From: an uncultured Nocardiopsis sp.
GTDB lineage: Bacteria; Actinomycetota; Actinomycetes; Streptosporangiales; Streptosporangiaceae
Length of the DNA: 8,917 nucleotides
Assembly (NCBI GenBank): GCA_937957845.1
Contig: CALGOD010000250.1
Span: 1 to 8,917 of the forward strand
Reading direction: 5' to 3'
Positions within the stretch are counted from its first letter, which is position 1, and each line of letters starts with the position of its first letter. Of this stretch, positions 5,867-8,917 are shown piece after piece. Below the pieces are notes generated by a model. That model saw only the letters and a list, made by a program, of their open reading frames with translations, searched no databases and was not told the origin of the DNA. The translations under genes were made by a program, and so were the position numbers.

Positions 5867-7954
5867 CTACGCGGCAGCCGATGTCTCACGCACGATGCGA
5901 CGGTGGAAGAGCGCCAGCACCGCCACCATCAGTCCCAGACTCGCCACGGAGATCCCCACCGCCATGAAGGGTCCCAGAGCCACGGCCCTCATGACGGTGT
6001 CAGGCGGAACCGTCGACGGGGAGCTCTCGAAGAACGCCAATTGCCCCCTCGTGTCCCACACGGCCCACCCGACGAAGAGGACGGCGAGTACCGCTTCCAG
6101 GACCACCAGTGACCGGTGTGTGGTCAGGAAACGCCGACCATGGAGGTATCGGACCAAGATCAGCCGGCCATGCGCCCGGGTGTGGACGGCGCATACGGTG
6201 ATCCCGGTGACGAGGAGGACGCAGAACGCGGCGATGAGGGTCGCCGCTTCCATGCGGACCTGGGCGGAGACCTGCCGGTACTCATCGGCGGCGGCCAGCG
6301 CCACCGGTTGGACACTGTCGACGTGGGCGGACAGTGTCCGCTCTTCCACGACCTCTAGGACGCTCTCCTGGTCGAGGGTGAGGGCCGCTCCCATGGTGGC
6401 GTAGGAGTGGTAGTGGACGAAGGGATGCAGAGCCGGGGAACCGTTGGGCACGGCGATGATCACGGGATCCTGCACGAAGGGCACGTCGTTCTGGGTTCCC
6501 AGGTAGGTGGCACCGTAGGTGAACAACCGTTGCCCGGCCTGGCTGGGCGCCGTCTCCACCCGAAATCGCGGCGGCACACCGTTGTTCTCCTCCCAGGACT
6601 CACGCAGCCAGCGTGCGACCTCCTCCTCGAGAACGTCCGTCAGGTCCGTGTGGGTCTCAGGGATCAGGACGCGTATCTCATCGCTACTGGAGGAGAGGCC
6701 GTACGGCTCTCCCACAGGGTTCAGGACGGGATGCCGTTGCAGGTACGTGTCGTTGACGACGATCACGGCCGACTTCTCGGGCACGGCCGCCGTACGCAGG
6801 ACGGAACCGCTGTCGCCGGGCGCCGCCAGAAGAAGTCGCCCTTGACCGTCCAGAGTGCGGAGCGACTCACCGAACGCCTGTGTCACCTCCCGCTCGTGCA
6901 ACTCGTCCGCCGCCTGGGAGAAGTGGAACCGGGAGATGTCACCGGCCTCGATGAAGGCCTCGTGGGCTTGGCTTCGGCCTTGGAGGACCTGAAGGCTCAG
7001 AGTCAGACTCGCCATCAGCCCGAGGACGAGGACCAGGGCGGGGACACGGACGGCGTAGGTGGAGATGGTGGCCGCTCGTGCGGCCAGCCTGCCCTTGAGG
7101 GCAGGAAGGACGTCTGTGGCGTGCACCAGCGCCAGTGCGGCGACGTGTGCGAAGATCCCTGCGATGCCGAACGCCGAGAGGTAGAACAAGGACACCTCCA
7201 GGAGCAGCCCCCAACGCGGCAGGGCTCCGTGAACGTACAGGAGCACCGCGGTGAGCATCGCGATGATCGCGGCGGCGGCCGACCAGTACGGTGCGAGCCG
7301 TCCCAAGTCACGCAGAAGGATGCGGGACGGTGACATGCCGTGCAACCGCAGGACGGCGTAGGCCCGGGCGTTGAGCAACACGCTGGTGGCGATACCGATG
7401 ACTCCGCACAGGAGGGCGACGGTGAAGGCGTCGAACAGCGCGGCGTCTCGGACGATCTGGAACCACTCGACCGTCTGGTATTCGGGAGCGACGTAGCCGT
7501 CTAGCCCGTACACGGCCATGGCGTCGAGGAAGGCCGTCGCGCTGTCCTCCTCTCCGAAGATGTGGTAGGTGCCGCGCGGATCCAGACCAGCGGCCTCATG
7601 CCACGGGTGAACCTCGGTCCGGTAGGTCGAGGAGAGGCCGGGATAGCCTTCGTCAAGCCAAGAACCGCCAGGCTGTCGAGGGTCTCCCACGACCATGTGG
7701 AGATGGCGTAGACCTCCTGGATCACGCACATCAGCGGTTTCCAGGGCGATGTTCACCCGTTGTGCTTCGGCGAAGGAGGCGATCGCCTCCGAGACACCTT
7801 CCTGCCCGGCTGACGTATCGTCGCCCCGCACCTGCACGAGTGTCGCCTGGGGATCCGGTGTGGCTTCCAAAAGCTCGCGGGCGACAAGGAACGACAGGAG
7901 CACGGAGAGCGCGAGGAAGGATATGTGCGCGAAGGCGATACCGCGTATCGGCAT
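5867..7954 (-). CDS. Bacteriocin-associated (lactococcin-972 type, DUF1430) integral membrane protein
   Basis: This is a 695-residue membrane protein resembling the family annotated as putative bacteriocin immunity/permease proteins (LclB of lactococcin 972, 'bact_immun_7tm'). These usually act with a separate ABC ATPase and share the FtsX/MacB permease plan. I see an N-terminal signal-anchor (about 8-26), an extracytoplasmic domain (27-170), four helices at about 173-195, 222-241, 250-277 and 302-322, a second large extracytoplasmic domain (325-565), and three helices at 569-591, 615-633 and 655-684. Family-like features include QEGVSEAIASFAEAQRVNIA, GGLRHLHMVVGDP, and DPRGTYHIFG in the first outer domain. 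The length is normal and no frameshift is evident. The ATG at 7954 is the first in frame after a TAG 12 bases upstream, and it is preceded by a weak purine-rich ribosome site (AGAAGAAA). No ATPase gene follows and no bacteriocin gene precedes it here. The family call rests on remembered sequence resemblance, so a generic FtsX-like permease remains possible. Confidence 0.8.
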   Translation of the reverse strand: MPIRGIAFAHISFLALSVLLSFLVARELLEATPDPQATLVQVRGDDTSAGQEGVSEAIASFAEAQRVNIALETADVRDPGGLRHLHMVVGDPRQPGGSWLDEGYPGLSSTYRTEVHPWHEAAGLDPRGTYHIFGEEDSATAFLDAMAVYGLDGYVAPEYQTVEWFQIVRDAALFDAFTVALLCGVIGIATSVLLNARAYAVLRLHGMSPSRILLRDLGRLAPYWSAAAAIIAMLTAVLLYVHGALPRWGLLLEVSLFYLSAFGIAGIFAHVAALALVHATDVLPALKGRLAARAATISTYAVRVPALVLVLGLMASLTLSLQVLQGRSQAHEAFIEAGDISRFHFSQAADELHEREVTQAFGESLRTLDGQGRLLLAAPGDSGSVLRTAAVPEKSAVIVVNDTYLQRHPVLNPVGEPYGLSSSSDEIRVLIPETHTDLTDVLEEEVARWLRESWEENNGVPPRFRVETAPSQAGQRLFTYGATYLGTQNDVPFVQDPVIIAVPNGSPALHPFVHYHSYATMGAALTLDQESVLEVVEERTLSAHVDSVQPVALAAADEYRQVSAQVRMEAATLIAAFCVLLVTGITVCAVHTRAHGRLILVRYLHGRRFLTTHRSLVVLEAVLAVLFVGWAVWDTRGQLAFFESSPSTVPPDTVMRAVALGPFMAVGISVASLGLMVAVLALFHRRIVRETSAAA

Positions 7955-8051
7955 GAGTTTCTTCTAGAGGAGGGGGTGATGGTGCGAGAGGAGCGAGGCC
8001 GATCGATGAAATGCATCCGCCGATGCTCGGTTTCTCGGCTTGAACCGGCAG

Positions 8052-8081
8052 ACGTTACGTTCTTGCGGGCGGCCGGGTCAA
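8052..8081 (-). promoter_or_regulatory. Sigma-70-like promoter for the membrane protein gene
   Basis: On the minus strand TTGACC (8076-8081) and TAACGT (8052-8057) are separated by 18 bases. The -35 matches the consensus at five of six positions and the -10 at four. The implied transcript start near 8045 gives a leader of about 90 bases before the ATG at 7954. Confidence 0.5.
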
Positions 8082-8336
8082 ACCTGATTCTTCAGCGGCG
8101 ATCGTTGCTCGAGTAGGTCTTCGTTCTTCCCTGTCCCATCCCCTGAGCCTGACCTGGAGCCACGCTGGGGGTCGGGCGGTGTGACAGGCCTCTTGCGGGC
8201 TCACGGGAGCGTCACGGTGTCTGGCGGTGTCATCCCCGCGGATAGAGCATCCAAGGACGAGCGTTCCCGCGAGGCAGAGACTCGGCCCGGACATAAGAGC
8301 ATGTGCGGAGCGATCACAGGGGCCCGGGCACGCGAG
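8082..8336. other. Intergenic region without a recognised gene
   Basis: Plus- and minus-strand frames cross this stretch, but they give low-complexity translations that continue through the tRNA relic at 8384-8433, so they are not genes. No lactococcin-like precursor (secretion signal followed by a Trp/Tyr/Gly/His-rich mature peptide) was found on either strand. A similar motif, GGCGGTGTGACA and GGCGGTGTCATC, occurs twice around 8174-8235, without a clear role. Confidence 0.4.
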
Positions 8337-8380
8337 AACCCCAGGTCGAGGGCCTTGGAAAGGCCCCCTGAACTGGGGTT
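8337..8380 (-). terminator. Strong hairpin immediately downstream of the tRNA fragment
   Basis: The outer arms AACCCCAG (8337-8344) and CTGGGGTT (8373-8380) are perfectly complementary, as are the inner arms GGGCCTT and AAGGCCC with a GGA loop. An imperfect segment lies between them. The hairpin starts three bases past the CCA of the tRNA 3' half, in the position and form of an actinomycete tRNA terminator. It suggests that this side is the original chromosomal tRNA downstream region. Confidence 0.6.
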
Positions 8381-8383
8381 TCA

Positions 8384-8433
8384 TGGGTGAGCCCCCGGGG
8401 ATCGAACCCGGAACCCACGGATGAAAAGTCCAC
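8384..8433 (-). other. 3' half of a tRNA gene (Lys-UUU-like); candidate attachment site
   Basis: Read on the minus strand, the following parts are present in order: an anticodon stem strand (8429-8433), the loop CTTTTCA (8422-8428) with TTT in the anticodon position, the stem strand TCCGT (8417-8421), a five-base variable region, a perfect T-arm (CCGGG, TTCGATC, CCCGG; 8395-8411), a seven-base acceptor strand GGGCTCA (8388-8394), one discriminator base and an encoded CCA (8384-8386). No D-arm or matching 5' acceptor strand exists upstream, so this is not a working tRNA. The GACTTTT, GTGGGTTCCGGGTTCGA and neighbouring bases closely resemble actinomycete tRNA-Lys(UUU). The C at position 37 and the C discriminator are atypical, so the isotype is tentative. 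A 3' half beginning near the anticodon loop is the usual crossover product of tyrosine integrases. Confidence 0.65.
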
Positions 8434-8436
8434 GGG

Positions 8437-8460
8437 ATGGCGTGTGCTTCGCCCATTTTT
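8437..8460 (+). terminator. Weak hairpin followed by a T-run
   Basis: ATGGCG (8437-8442) can pair with CGCCCAT (8450-8456) with one bulged C and a seven-base loop, and is followed by TTTT on the plus strand. It lies directly beside the tRNA 3' half, and no plus-strand gene ends here. It may be part of the attachment region rather than a terminator. Confidence 0.25.
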
Positions 8461-8502
8461 GGTGATTTGTTCCGGCCTGCCCCGGCGGTGTCGTGCCACC
8501 AG

Positions 8503-8519
8503 AGACCACGGAAGACCAC
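8503..8519. repeat. Two AGACCAC direct repeats spaced 10 bases
   Basis: AGACCAC occurs at 8503-8509 and again at 8513-8519, exactly one helical turn apart and about 70 bases from the tRNA fragment. This spacing would suit protein binding, for example integrase arm sites, but no protein is known here. Confidence 0.3.
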
Positions 8520-8541
8520 CGTCGATCACGGGGTTTCAGGG

Positions 8542-8563
8542 CATCGGAGCCACAATGGAGCTA
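8542..8563. repeat. Imperfect 11-bp tandem repeat
   Basis: CATCGGAGCCA (8542-8552) is followed directly by CAATGGAGCTA (8553-8563); eight of eleven positions agree. With the AGACCAC pair it makes a small repeat cluster next to the tRNA relic. Confidence 0.3.
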
Positions 8564-8571
8564 ATTTGGGC

Positions 8572-8590
8572 CCTGCCGGAGCGCGGCAGG
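8572..8590. repeat. Perfect 7-bp inverted repeat
   Basis: CCTGCCG (8572-8578) and CGGCAGG (8584-8590) flank a five-base loop. No T-run follows on either strand, so it is a structured site or protein-binding dyad rather than an obvious terminator. Confidence 0.35.
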
Positions 8591-8849
8591 AATCCGCTGG
8601 ATACGCGAGGTCGGCGTGCCACGAGCCCACGAAGCCGCGCCGGATTCGCGGCAACAACAGGAAGCGCGTCGAGGCACCCGGTTCAGAAGGGTCCAGGGCA
8701 GCGCCCCGCCCGCGGCGACGTGGCGAGCATCGCCGGCCAGGGCCTTGAGACACCGAAGATTCCCGAGATCGCTCACCCCTGAAACCTGACGACCCTACCC
8801 GGTCGGACTGGACTACCCCTCTGCATCGTGACTCAAACGTATCCCCCTG

Positions 8850-8865
8850 TGACCTTATGTGGTCA
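8850..8865. promoter_or_regulatory. TGACC-N6-GGTCA dyad near the right edge
   Basis: Perfect five-base arms are separated by six bases in the AT-richer terminal segment. It could be an operator for a gene starting beyond the window. Five-base arms can occur by chance, so confidence is low. Confidence 0.25.
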
Positions 8866-8917
8866 GATTCCTGCTATTGCGGCGATGCCATTCGCGGTGA
8901 ATGCTGAGGCGAGCACG

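Larger units (their letters stand above)
8434..8917. other. Right end: likely start of an integrated element, no supported gene
   Basis: Several overlapping frames are open (for example 8387-8782 plus and 8526-8753 minus), but none gives a recognisable protein, and each contradicts the others. The stretch contains repeats and hairpins described separately, and an AT-richer final segment (about 8784-8917) that could be a promoter region for a gene beyond the edge. No integrase or excisionase sequence is visible. Confidence 0.4.

Noticed and set aside
7955..8336. Bacteriocin precursor upstream of the membrane protein
   Set aside because: No frame on either strand shows a signal peptide followed by a Trp/Tyr/Gly-rich mature region. 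A stop 12 bases before the ATG closes the in-frame upstream reading.
8384..8460. Complete tRNA gene on the minus strand
   Set aside because: The bases upstream of the anticodon stem form no D-arm with the conserved GG and no strand complementary to the acceptor GGGCTCA, so only the 3' half is present.
8055..8519. Minus-strand 154-codon frame
   Set aside because: It runs through the tRNA 3' half and its hairpin. The segment WTFHPWVPGSIPGGSP is the well-known translation of tRNA T-arm sequence.
8526..8782. Coding frames on both strands in the right end (75, 71 and 131 codons)
   Set aside because: They overlap on opposite strands, lack ribosome sites and show no recognisable integrase, excisionase or other family motif.
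1..8917. CRISPR array or insertion sequence
   Set aside because: No regularly spaced repeats of 20 bases or more, and no transposase frame or terminal inverted repeats, were seen.

Overview
The window is GC-rich DNA with strongly GC-biased third codon positions and GC-rich intergenic DNA. This suggests a high-GC actinomycete; a Nocardiopsis- or Streptosporangiales-like host is a guess. Five protein genes are supported, plus one tRNA-derived relic.

Left block (1-4884, minus strand, read right to left). A probable operon encodes a 784-residue cytosolic sulfatase with a complete active site (2530-4884), a bile-acid:sodium-symporter (BASS) family transporter (1634-2491) and a SulP-family anion transporter (start at 1362, 3' end beyond the left edge). 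The sulfatase has no signal peptide, so its sulfate-ester substrate must enter the cell. A BASS carrier is a reasonable importer of amphipathic sulfated anions, and a SulP carrier can move the sulfate. I read the block as a module for taking up and desulfating an organic sulfate. A 24-bp near-palindrome lies 22 bases upstream of the sulfatase start and is the best operator candidate in the window.

Middle (4885-5866). A divergent plus-strand gene encodes a 142-residue conserved-looking protein of unknown function (5161-5589). It is followed by 277 bases of mostly non-coding DNA, which hold a doubtful short reading frame.

Right block (5867-8081, minus strand). A 695-residue, eight-helix membrane protein resembles the bacteriocin-associated (lactococcin-972 type, DUF1430) immunity/permease family. 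A sigma-70-like promoter lies upstream. Neither the bacteriocin gene nor the ABC ATPase that usually accompanies this family is in the window.

Right end (8082-8917). No convincing protein gene is present. A 3' half of a tRNA gene (minus strand, 8384-8433, lysine-UUU-like) is followed by a strong hairpin but has no 5' half. This is what the distal attachment site of an integrative element looks like. By its orientation the element would lie to the right, starting around 8430 and running off the window.
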